Assembly: GCA_036274635.1 (NCBI GenBank)
Contig: DASUFI010000078.1
Span: forward strand, 1-11,767
Length of the DNA: 11,767 nucleotides
Source of the DNA: DASUFI01 sp036274635
GTDB taxonomy: Bacteria > Planctomycetota > B15-G4
Reading direction: 5' to 3'
The first letter of the stretch is position 1. Every line of letters starts with the position of its first letter. A program made the translations under genes and the position numbers. A model generated the notes under the pieces. That model saw only the letters and a list, made by a program, of their open reading frames with translations, searched no databases and was not told where the DNA came from. Shown here in pieces: positions 1-6,533 of this stretch.

Positions 1-591
1 GCCGCGGCCACGGACGGCGTGACGCCCGACGTCCAGCGCGCCCACGCCAGCCTGCTGCTGCGGGTCGCGCGGCCCCGGGACGCGGCCGCGCTCGTGGCGC
101 CGCTGGCCGAGTCCGGCGACGCCGACGCGCTCGACCTGCTCGTGTCCGCCGCCGACGCGCTGGCGCAGCGCTTCCAGTGGGACGATGCCCTCGCCGTCTA
201 CGACCAGGCCCTCGCCATCGAGCCCGCCTTGGCGCGCGCGGCGACCAACCGCGCGCTGACCGAGTCGCGCGCGGGTCGCGACCTGAAGGGTTATCGCGCC
301 CTCGTGGCGCGCTACCCGGAGCGTGCGGACGTGCTCAACGATGCGGCTCTGGCCGAGTCGGCCCGCGGCCAGACGGCCGAGGCGCGCGCGCTCCTCGAGC
401 GGGCGGCCGCCCTGCCCGACGATCAGCCCGGCGTACGCGACTCCCGGGAGAACCTGGCGGCCCTGCTGCTCTCCGGGCCCGCGCCCGACCCGGCCGCGGC
501 GCTCGCGCTGCTGGACGGCCTGCTGGCCAGCGAGCCCGCCCGCGATCGGTCGCTGTCCTTGCGCGCCCTCGCGCTGCGTCTCTCGCGTTGA
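1..591 (+). CDS. TPR-repeat protein, C-terminal fragment (gene starts before the window)
   Basis: The reading frame is open from the first base and ends at TGA 589-591, so only the last 196 residues are present and the true start lies upstream. A GTG at 19 is in frame but has no ribosome binding site and sits inside the repeat region, so I do not take it as the start. The protein is Ala/Leu/Arg-rich helix. At least two tetratricopeptide-like helix pairs are visible: one around 'FQWDDALAVYDQALAIEP' and one around 'ADVLNDAALAESARGQTAEA', with a weaker third near the C-terminus ('PAAALALLDGLLASEP'). TPR proteins are usually protein-interaction scaffolds. Nothing here shows the partner, and any N-terminal catalytic or membrane domain would be outside the window. 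A separate promoter follows its stop codon, so it is probably not co-transcribed with the next gene except by read-through. Confidence 0.8.
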   Translation, partial: AAATDGVTPDVQRAHASLLLRVARPRDAAALVAPLAESGDADALDLLVSAADALAQRFQWDDALAVYDQALAIEPALARAATNRALTESRAGRDLKGYRALVARYPERADVLNDAALAESARGQTAEARALLERAAALPDDQPGVRDSRENLAALLLSGPAPDPAAALALLDGLLASEPARDRSLSLRALALRLSR

Positions 592-617
592 TCGCGTCCC
601 GCGCGCGCCGCTACACT
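588..617 (+). promoter_or_regulatory. Candidate sigma70-type promoter for the three-gene operon
   Basis: TTGATC at 588-593, an 18-base spacer, then TACACT at 612-617. The -35 box overlaps the stop codon of the preceding TPR gene. Transcription would begin near 624, giving a leader of about 55 bases before the ATG at 680. It is supported only by consensus match and position. Confidence 0.4.
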
Positions 618-638
618 CGGACGGCTCGCGCGTGACGC

Positions 639-657
639 AGCGGGGATCTCCCCCGCT
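639..657 (+). other. Short hairpin in the leader of the operon
   Basis: The arms AGCGGGG (639-645) and CCCCGCT (651-657) are perfect complements with a 5-base loop (ATCTC). The hairpin lies between the candidate promoter and the ribosome binding site at 666-671. No T tract follows, so it may be a leader stem, a weak terminator for the upstream TPR gene, or chance in GC-rich DNA. Confidence 0.3.
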
Positions 658-679
658 CCGGTCCCGGGAGGTGCCCGCC

Positions 680-2110
680 ATGTCCGTCCCCGCCCTGCTG
701 CTGCCGCTGCTGGCCCTGCTGCCGCCACCGGCCGACCTGCCGCGCTCGTCCATCGCGGTCAAGGAGTTCGACAAGTTCGCCAAGGACGTCGCGGCCTACG
801 CCGTGGCGATCGATCCCGACAAGGACGACCGCAAGGCACAGGCCGAGGCCCTGGACAAGATCAAGGACGCCTACGACAAGCTGGCCAAGCGCGCCAAGGT
901 GGACGAGCCGCTCAAGTACGTCGGCGACTGGGACCAGATTCTCGAGCGCGGCAAGACCGACGACCGCGAGCTGAGGCAGGCCGCGGGCAAGGGCTTCGTG
1001 CGCTACGTCCTCGACTGGGACGGCGTGCGCGTGGTGAGCATGGTCAGCGTGCCCGCGGCCTACGGCAAGGGCGACACCCTGTGCCCCGCCGTCCTCGCGC
1101 TCAAGCCGGTGCTGGGCATGTCGGGCGAGGTGCTGGAGAAGGAGGTCGCGGCCGAGGCCAGCAAGGCCTACGCGGGCTTGCTCGGAACGACGATCATCGT
1201 CGCGCCGCTGGGGCCCGAGAAGGTCGTCGACCGCAAGGCGCAGTCGCACGAGATCGAGGGCAGCTGGATGACCGACGAGGGCATGACCTCGCTGTTCTAC
1301 GGCGTGCGCGTGCTGCTTTACGGCCTGCACTTCGACCGGTCCCGCCTGGTGATCGACGGATGGAAGGACGCCGGGCTCGACGCGGTCAGGGCCGCGTCCA
1401 GCTTCCCCTCCTGGTTCGCGGGCGTCGTCAACCGCTCCGGAGAGGTCGGCGGCGACGACGTGCTCTACCAGAACCTCGGCGGCACCCCGATTCTCTACGT
1501 CGACGGCGGCGCCGACGCGCGCGGCGCCGATACCGAGGCCCTGAAGAAGCGCTGCGAAGGCATCACGGAGGTCACGGTCATCGCCGACGCACAGACGGCG
1601 CTCGATCCCACCGCGGAGGGCGCCGCCAAGATCACCGAGTGGATCGACGCCCGTCACCGCGACCTCGCGCCCGCGAAGCTGGACTACATGCTGGGCGACC
1701 GGCGCTTCCAGTCGGTCGCCTGGCTCAAGGCGGCCACGATCAACCTGCGCGCGACGGCCAAGCCCGGCGACAAGGACTTCCCGCACGTCACCGCCGAGAT
1801 CGACAAGGAGACCAACACCCTGCGCCTCTCGACGGTCAACGTGACCGAGCTGTACGTGTATCTGAATGACGCGTTGCTCGACCTGGGCAAGCCCGTCAAC
1901 ATCGAGGTCAACGGCCTGAAGTGGCCGCCGCGCACGGTGAGGCGCGACCTGCGCTACATGTTCGAGAACCGCTTCTTCAACTCCTCGGGCGACTACGGCG
2001 TGTACACGGCGGAGCTGCACCTGGAGGACATCCCGGCCAACGTGCCCAAGGGCGAGGCCCCACCGGCCGGAGAGACCCCACCCGCGGGAGGCGGCGGAGG
2101 GGGGCGTTGA
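680..2110 (+). CDS. Exported alpha/beta-hydrolase-like protein, probably catalytically inactive
   Basis: This is a 476-residue protein. The ATG at 680 is chosen because GGGAGG (666-671) lies 8 bases upstream and the start opens a short Sec-type signal peptide (MSVPALLLPLLALLPPPA). The frame stays open upstream, but without a start site of this quality. After a charged helical segment (residues about 25-75) comes an alpha/beta-hydrolase-like core. A beta strand LVID then leads to G227-W-K229-D-A-G232, the place where esterases carry G-x-S-x-G. A later strand 'PILYVDGGAD' (D275, D279) matches the acid-residue turn, and the helix 'AAKITEWIDARHRDL' is the usual end of the domain. The nucleophile Ser appears replaced by Lys229, and no catalytic His is found before that last helix. 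A C-terminal beta-type domain (about 330-455, 'LYVYLNDALLDLGKPVNIEV') resembles the tail domain of planctomycete esterases. The end is a Pro/Gly-rich tail. It probably acts in the periplasm or envelope, perhaps as a binding protein. The fold is an inference from motif spacing. Confidence 0.75.
   Translation: MSVPALLLPLLALLPPPADLPRSSIAVKEFDKFAKDVAAYAVAIDPDKDDRKAQAEALDKIKDAYDKLAKRAKVDEPLKYVGDWDQILERGKTDDRELRQAAGKGFVRYVLDWDGVRVVSMVSVPAAYGKGDTLCPAVLALKPVLGMSGEVLEKEVAAEASKAYAGLLGTTIIVAPLGPEKVVDRKAQSHEIEGSWMTDEGMTSLFYGVRVLLYGLHFDRSRLVIDGWKDAGLDAVRAASSFPSWFAGVVNRSGEVGGDDVLYQNLGGTPILYVDGGADARGADTEALKKRCEGITEVTVIADAQTALDPTAEGAAKITEWIDARHRDLAPAKLDYMLGDRRFQSVAWLKAATINLRATAKPGDKDFPHVTAEIDKETNTLRLSTVNVTELYVYLNDALLDLGKPVNIEVNGLKWPPRTVRRDLRYMFENRFFNSSGDYGVYTAELHLEDIPANVPKGEAPPAGETPPAGGGGGGR
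2096..2104 (+). promoter_or_regulatory. Strong ribosome binding site that decides a TTG start
   Basis: GGAGG (2096-2100), followed by GGGG, lies 6 bases before TTG 2107. It is encoded by the glycine codons at the end of the upstream gene. It supports an unusual TTG initiation codon overlapping the upstream TGA (TTGA, 2107-2110). Confidence 0.6.
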
Positions 2111-3606
2111 AGGCGTGGCTGCGGCTCCTCGTCGCCGCGGCGACGGGAGCAGCGGTCCTCATCGTCGAGCTCATGGCGGTGCGCCTCATGGCGCCCTGGT
2201 TCGGCACGAGCCAGCTCGTGTGGACCAACGTGATCGGCGTGGTCCTCGCGGCCCTCGCCGCGGGCCAGTGGCTGGGTGGGCGATGGGCCGAGACGCGGCG
2301 CGGTGCCGGGCCCGCGGCGCTGCTGCTCGCGGCCGGCGCGCTGTCGCTGGCCTTGCCGGAGATCGTGGACTGGGTCGCTGCGCTGGTCCGTCCGGACGGC
2401 CTGGGCCTGGAGGAGGCCTTCCCGATCGTGACCTGGGGCTCGCTGCTGGTGGCGCTGCTGGCGGTCGGCGCGCCGATGGCGGCGCTCGGCGCCGTGACAC
2501 CGTGGCTCGTCCGGCTCGCGGATGACGCGGGTGAGCGGCCGGCGCGGGTCGCGGGCGCCGTGCTGGCGGCGGGCACCCTGGGCAGCCTGGCGGGCGCGTT
2601 CGGGGCGACGCACGTGCTGCTGCCCGCGCTCGGCTCGGCGGGCGCCGTGCGCCTGGCGGGCGCGTGCCTGGTGCTGGCCGGTCTCGCCGTACTGGGCTCG
2701 GCCCGGCTCGGCCGCGCGTGGGTCGTCCTGCTGCTGCCGGTCGCGACGGCCTTCCTGCCGCATCCACCGGCGCCCCCCGACCTGCTGGAAAGCGTCGAGA
2801 CGCGCTACCAGGCAGCGCGCGTGGAGCAGGACCCGGACGGGACGCGGCTGCTGCGACTGAACGAGGGCCTGGACAGCTTCCACTCGGCGTACCGGCCGGG
2901 CGAGCTGTGGAGCGGACGCTACTTCGATGCCTTCGCGCTGCCGGCCGTGAGCGCGCCGCCCGGGCCGGACGGCGCGCGCCGCGTGCTGGTCCTCGGCCTG
3001 GCGGCCGGCACGATGGCCCGCCAGGCTGCGCTGCTCGATCCCGGGCTGCAGGTGCAGGGCGTGGAGCTGGATGCCACGCTGGTCGAGCTGGGCCGGCGCT
3101 GGTTCGACCTGCCGGACAGCGTGGCGGTGGCCATCGGCGACGCGCGCGTCGCCCTGGCGGGCTCGTCCACGCCGTGGGGCGCCATCCTCGTCGATTGCTA
3201 CAGCGAGCAGATCTACCTGCCGCCGCACCTGTGCACCCGGGAGTTCTTCGAGCTGGTGCGTGCGCGCCTCGTGCCCGGTGGCGTCGCCGCCCTGAACCTC
3301 GGCGGCCGCACGCGCGAGGACCCGGTGGTGGCGGCGGTGGCCTACACCTTCGGCGCCGTCTTCCCCGAGGCCGCGATGGCGCGCATCCCCGGCACGCGCA
3401 ACTGGATCGTGCTCGGCTGGAACGGTCCGGCGCCGGAGGCCGCTGCGCTGGCCGCGCGGCTCGACCAGCTCGGCGCCCGCGGCCGCCTCGAGTGGATGCT
3501 GACCGGCGAGCTGTTCGCGCCCGTTCCGCGCACCGGCCGCCTGCTCGTGGACCGCGATGCGCCCGTGGAAGCGCTGGCCCACGAGGCCTGGAGGCACGGA
3601 GCCTGA
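2107..3606 (+). CDS. Membrane-bound spermidine-synthase-like protein (fused MFS/SpeE type)
   Basis: This is a 499-residue protein starting at TTG 2107, chosen because of the strong Shine-Dalgarno run 6 bases upstream and because the protein then begins directly with the first membrane helix. The N-terminal 215 residues hold about seven hydrophobic helices. The stretch ELMAVRLMAPWFGTSQLVW followed by 'AALAAGQWLGGRWAE' is typical of fused MFS/spermidine synthases. The C-terminal half is a Rossmann methyltransferase-like fold: glycine loop G297-L-A-A-G301, acidic residue E320 in GVELDA, D345 in GDAR, then VD363-CYSEQIYLPPHL and TREFFELV. Known aminopropyltransferases carry a D-[ST]-[ST]-D-P motif at the D363 position. 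Here it is DCYSEQ, lacking the second Asp-Pro, so polyamine synthesis is doubtful. The substrate is unknown, though binding of S-adenosylmethionine or its decarboxylated form is plausible. It is the middle gene of an operon, overlapping the upstream stop and ending 2 bp before the next ATG. Confidence 0.85.
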   Translation: MKAWLRLLVAAATGAAVLIVELMAVRLMAPWFGTSQLVWTNVIGVVLAALAAGQWLGGRWAETRRGAGPAALLLAAGALSLALPEIVDWVAALVRPDGLGLEEAFPIVTWGSLLVALLAVGAPMAALGAVTPWLVRLADDAGERPARVAGAVLAAGTLGSLAGAFGATHVLLPALGSAGAVRLAGACLVLAGLAVLGSARLGRAWVVLLLPVATAFLPHPPAPPDLLESVETRYQAARVEQDPDGTRLLRLNEGLDSFHSAYRPGELWSGRYFDAFALPAVSAPPGPDGARRVLVLGLAAGTMARQAALLDPGLQVQGVELDATLVELGRRWFDLPDSVAVAIGDARVALAGSSTPWGAILVDCYSEQIYLPPHLCTREFFELVRARLVPGGVAALNLGGRTREDPVVAAVAYTFGAVFPEAAMARIPGTRNWIVLGWNGPAPEAAALAARLDQLGARGRLEWMLTGELFAPVPRTGRLLVDRDAPVEALAHEAWRHGA

Positions 3607-3608
3607 CG

Positions 3609-4013
3609 ATGGAGCCGCGGGCGGATGACCTCGACTCGGCGCGACAGCTCCTGCGACAGGGGCTGCTCGCCGACGCGTCGGCCGAGCTGGCGCGCGTGCC
3701 GCCGTCGGCCAGCGCCGCGGAGCAGGCCGCGAGCGTCCTGCTCTCCGGGAACATCGCCTACGAGCGTGGCCAGTACGACGTCGCCCGCGGAGACTGGCGC
3801 CGGGCGGCCGAGCTCTACGCCCAGCTCGAGCCGGGCGGCGAGGGGGAGCGCGTGGCGCGCGAGAACCTCTCGATGGCCAGCGACCAGCTCGAACGCCAGG
3901 CGCGGATCCAGGACCGAGTCGGGCACATCCAGCTGGCCGTCGGGCTGGTGGCCCTGCTGGCGGTGCTGGCCCTCGCCCTGGCCTTCAGGCGATCGGCCGG
4001 CGCGGCCGCCTGA
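3609..4013 (+). CDS. Small TPR protein with a C-terminal membrane anchor
   Basis: This is a 134-residue protein starting at ATG 3609. GGAG at 3598-3601 is 7 bases upstream, and the preceding stop codon ends only 2 bases before the start, so it is almost certainly co-translated with the SpeE-like gene. Residues 7-30 and 42-74 form helix pairs of TPR type ('ASVLLSGNIAYERGQYDVARGD'), followed by a helical, possibly coiled segment (about 80-105). Residues 108-126 are a single hydrophobic helix (IQLAVGLVALLAVLALALAF), followed by the basic RR and a short Ala-rich end. This tail-anchor layout would leave the TPR part in the cytoplasm. I cannot name a family. The context suggests an adaptor holding a partner near the membrane protein encoded just upstream. 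Confidence 0.75.
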   Translation: MEPRADDLDSARQLLRQGLLADASAELARVPPSASAAEQAASVLLSGNIAYERGQYDVARGDWRRAAELYAQLEPGGEGERVARENLSMASDQLERQARIQDRVGHIQLAVGLVALLAVLALALAFRRSAGAAA

Positions 4014-4017
4014 AACG

Positions 4018-4045
4018 CCGCGAGGCCGCTTGCGCGGCCTCGCGG
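4018..4045. terminator. Perfect GC-rich hairpin between convergent genes
   Basis: The arms CCGCGAGGCCGC (4018-4029) and GCGGCCTCGCGG (4034-4045) pair perfectly over 12 bp around the tetraloop TTGC. It begins 5 bases after the TPR gene stop and lies 28 bases from the end of the convergent HEAT gene, so it can serve both. There is no T tract on the plus strand and only a short TTT on the minus strand. It is either an atypical terminator or a stem that protects 3' ends. Confidence 0.65.
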
Positions 4046-4073
4046 GTCGATCGGACGGCTGGAGGCCGGTCGA

Positions 4074-5999
4074 TCAGAGGATGTCGAGCACCTCGTCGAT
4101 GGCGGGCACACGGGCGCGGTAGTTGTTGTCCTGGCTGATGCGCGAGTTCCACGGGAGGTCCGTCTTCTCGCACACGATGCCCAGCGCCACGCACGCGAAG
4201 GCGCGCGTGATGAACTGCACGCTCGAGTCGAAGGCGATCTCCTTCAGCGGGTCGATCGCGCTCTCGTCGCCGATGATGCCCAGGGCCTTGGCCACCGCGG
4301 AGCTGACGCCGAGCGTCTGCGCATCCTTGAGCGTCGCGATCAAGACGCTGACCGCCTCGGTGTCCGACATGAGGCCCAGTCCGGTGGCCACCTGCAGGCG
4401 GAAGGTGGGCGCGATGGTCTTGCTCTGGCAGAAGGTGCGCAGGTCGTCGGCCGCCTCGGTGTAGTTCATGAAGCCCAAGGCCACGGCCGCGTAGCCGCGG
4501 AAGTCCTCGTCGTTGGACTCCTGGAAGTCCTGGTGGATCTGCTTGGCCTTGTCGCGCGCATTCAGGAGGCCGAGCGAGAGCGCGAAGGCGCTCTTGTAGG
4601 AGGGGTCGGTCTCCTTGTCATAGGCCCGGCCGAGCTGGTCGATGAGCACCACCTGCGCCGAGACGATTTCCTTGGCGTAGATCGCGGCGGCCAGCGCGGC
4701 CCACGAGCGGTTGGTCTTGATGCTGGGCTTGCTGATCTCCTTGGCGAACAGCTCCGTGATCTTCTGGTGCGTCGCCGCGTTCGCCGTTTCCGTGTCCTTG
4801 TCGCGCTTGCCGATCTCGGCCAGGGCGATGAAGCAGAAGTGCCGGGTCTGCATGTCCTTGCCTTCGGCGACGTACTGCAGCAGGCCGTCGACGACGGGCT
4901 TGTCCGCCATGCTGCCGAGCAGCCCGAGGGCGATGGCGCAGGACTGACGGACGTAGTTGTCCACGTCCTTGTCGAGGAAGGACTTCAGGAGCGCGTCCTT
5001 GGCCTCGACCATCTTCCCGTGACCCATCTTGGCGATGGAGGTCGGGACGTAGCTCTTGATGACCGCGTCGAGCTTGCGGTCCTCCAGCGCCTGCGTCAGG
5101 AACTCGTAGGCCTTGGGCACTTCCTCGTTGTCCATCAGGCCCAGGGCCATGATGGCGCAGACCTTGAGGTCGCGCTCAGAGTCCCTCGTGTTCTGGACGA
5201 TGCTGATGAGGGGCTCGACGGAGCCCTTGTCATTGATCAGGCCGAGGGACAGCGCCGCGAAGGCGCGGACCAGCCACTGCACGTCGCCGCCGCCCGCGTA
5301 TTGCTGGCCCTTGGAGGAGTTGGTCATCAGGTCCGTGAGGACGGGGATCGCCTTGGGCGAGCCGAGCACGCCCAGGCACAGGGTCGCCGCCGTCTGCACC
5401 GACAGCTCCTTGTGCGCGAGCAGCGGCTGCGCGGTCTCGATCACCTGGTCCGCCATCTCGGCGCGCGCGGTGCGGCCGAGCGCCAGTACCGCGGAATCGA
5501 GGATGTCACGGTTGTCGGACTTGTGCAGCAGCTCGATGAGCGACGGGATCACGACGCTGTCGATGGTCTGCTGGCTGGCGCGGCTCGTGTTGCGCGCGTC
5601 GCTCTTGCGGCCCTTGCCGGTGAGCATGCCGGACGAGCCGGACTGGATGGCGCCGTGCACGAGGCGGCTCTTGAGGTCGAGGTACTGGTCCTTGTTGTTC
5701 TCCCACCAGAACTCCCAGATCTCGTAGGACTCGGTGATGTCGATCGCCGGGCCGGTGGCGGGGGCCGCGTGCTGACGGCCTCCACCCGTGGGGCCGGGTC
5801 CCGTGGAAGGCGCGCCGGCCGAGGGCGCGCCGGGGCCGGGCGCTGCGGCGCCGCCCGGATTGGTCGGTGGCGCTGCCGCGCCGCCGCCGGCGCCCGAGGG
5901 GCCGCCTGCATCCGAGGGACCCTTGTACTGGCCGCCGTGCGCGAGCGCGGGTCCGCTCAGCAAGGCAAAGAGGAGCGCAGCAGCTGCGACGTGACGCAT
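4074..5999 (-). CDS. Secreted HEAT-repeat protein with Gly/Ala/Pro linker
   Basis: This is a 641-residue protein. The ATG at 5999 is chosen because GAGG sits about 8 bases upstream and the start opens a clear signal peptide (MRHVAAAALLFALLSGPALA, cleavage expected after A20). Residues 21-85 are a low-complexity Gly/Ala/Pro/Ser linker. Residues 90-110 contain the aromatic segment WEFWWENNKDQYL, which I recall from planctomycete HEAT proteins. From about 140 to the end runs a solenoid of roughly twelve HEAT-type repeats, with recurring 'A..ALG.(L/I)' helices such as ILDSAVLALGRTA, YVRQSCAIALGLLG, FRGYAAVALGFMN and SSAVAKALGIIGDE. No catalytic motif is seen. HEAT solenoids bind proteins or ligands, so an extracytoplasmic scaffold role is inferred. 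It is the last gene on its strand, with a 184-base gap to the next gene upstream, and it ends opposite the hairpin at 4018-4045. Confidence 0.9.
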   Translation of the reverse strand: MRHVAAAALLFALLSGPALAHGGQYKGPSDAGGPSGAGGGAAAPPTNPGGAAAPGPGAPSAGAPSTGPGPTGGGRQHAAPATGPAIDITESYEIWEFWWENNKDQYLDLKSRLVHGAIQSGSSGMLTGKGRKSDARNTSRASQQTIDSVVIPSLIELLHKSDNRDILDSAVLALGRTARAEMADQVIETAQPLLAHKELSVQTAATLCLGVLGSPKAIPVLTDLMTNSSKGQQYAGGGDVQWLVRAFAALSLGLINDKGSVEPLISIVQNTRDSERDLKVCAIMALGLMDNEEVPKAYEFLTQALEDRKLDAVIKSYVPTSIAKMGHGKMVEAKDALLKSFLDKDVDNYVRQSCAIALGLLGSMADKPVVDGLLQYVAEGKDMQTRHFCFIALAEIGKRDKDTETANAATHQKITELFAKEISKPSIKTNRSWAALAAAIYAKEIVSAQVVLIDQLGRAYDKETDPSYKSAFALSLGLLNARDKAKQIHQDFQESNDEDFRGYAAVALGFMNYTEAADDLRTFCQSKTIAPTFRLQVATGLGLMSDTEAVSVLIATLKDAQTLGVSSAVAKALGIIGDESAIDPLKEIAFDSSVQFITRAFACVALGIVCEKTDLPWNSRISQDNNYRARVPAIDEVLDIL

Positions 6000-6183
6000 G
6001 ATCGGGACCTCGGTGGCTGAAGTGGCGTCGGACGAACCGGCCGGCCGGCGGCGCGGGTTGCCCCGGCAGCCAGGAAGGCCCCAGTATGCGATCACCGGCC
6101 TGTCCGAGGTAGGGCCGTGCCGTCCCGGCGCGCGGCGCCGAGACCAGCCCCTCCCGGTCACTCCAGCGATCGATCGGTCGGCG

Positions 6184-6420
6184 TCAGCTCAACCCGAGTT
6201 GTCGCGGATCGACGACCTTTCGAACGCTTTGAACGTCGTCCAGGGCGAAGTCGAAACGGGTCTCCGAGACCGCGTTCACGATCGTCCCGGTCTGGCGGAT
6301 CGGATTGCGGATCACATTGCCCTGCAGCGTGCGCCCGTCACGCAGCACGACCTCGACCCACTCCACCCGTTCCGCGCACTCCACGAAGGCCGCCGCAGCG
6401 GACTTCTCCTTGCGAACCAT
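6184..6420 (-). CDS. Small 78-residue protein, possibly SH3/Sm-like beta fold
   Basis: The ATG at 6420 is preferred over one 36 bases upstream because GGGAGGG (6426-6432) lies 5 bases before it. The N-terminal 18 residues are a charged, Ala-rich helix. The rest looks like a small beta barrel: strand WVEVVLRDGRTLQGNVI, a turn NPIRQTGTI, then FDFALDDVQSVRKV. The 'L-x-DGR-x-L-x-G' opening and the late 'F-x-L-x-DV-x-S-V' strand recall Sm/SH3-type folds that bind RNA or peptides, but there is no strict Sm2 or Hfq signature, so this is only a shape resemblance. One Cys (C15), no signal peptide and no membrane segment, so it is likely cytoplasmic. It has its own good promoter at 6505-6533. I cannot assign a function. 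Confidence 0.7.
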   Translation of the reverse strand: MVRKEKSAAAAFVECAERVEWVEVVLRDGRTLQGNVIRNPIRQTGTIVNAVSETRFDFALDDVQSVRKVVDPRQLGLS

Positions 6421-6504
6421 GAAATCCCTCCCACATGTCGCGGTCGCGGGAGCCACCCGCCACCGGATCTGGTATGTCGGTCCCAGATGCCGTTCGAATG
6501 CGAC

Positions 6505-6533
6505 AGGCTAGGCGGATGAGCCCTGCCTGTCAA
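6505..6533 (-). promoter_or_regulatory. Sigma70-type promoter for the small 78-residue gene
   Basis: On the minus strand a perfect TTGACA (6533-6528), a 17-base spacer and TAGCCT (6510-6505) are followed by an expected start near 6498. The leader is about 78 bases, with a 6-bp stem (ATCTGG 6467-6472 / CCAGAT 6483-6488) inside it. The -35 box overlaps the stop codon of the MaoC-like gene. Confidence 0.55.

Noticed and set aside
323..679. Upstream extension of the hydrolase-like gene to an earlier in-frame ATG
   Set aside because: It would overlap the TPR gene, give Arg/Pro-rich sequence and bury the signal peptide. The ATG at 680 has a good ribosome site.
1993..3597. Long minus-strand open frame (over 500 codons) opposite the SpeE-like gene
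   Set aside because: It is the antisense of a gene with clear family motifs. It is Arg/Gln/His-rich with no recognisable domain, as expected from GC-rich codon bias.
6000..6161. N-terminal extension of the HEAT-repeat protein
   Set aside because: It is Arg/Pro-rich without a ribosome site, while the ATG at 5999 has one and opens a signal peptide.
6421..6456. Earlier ATG (6456) for the 78-residue gene
   Set aside because: The GGGAGGG site at 6426-6432 is correctly spaced only for the ATG at 6420.
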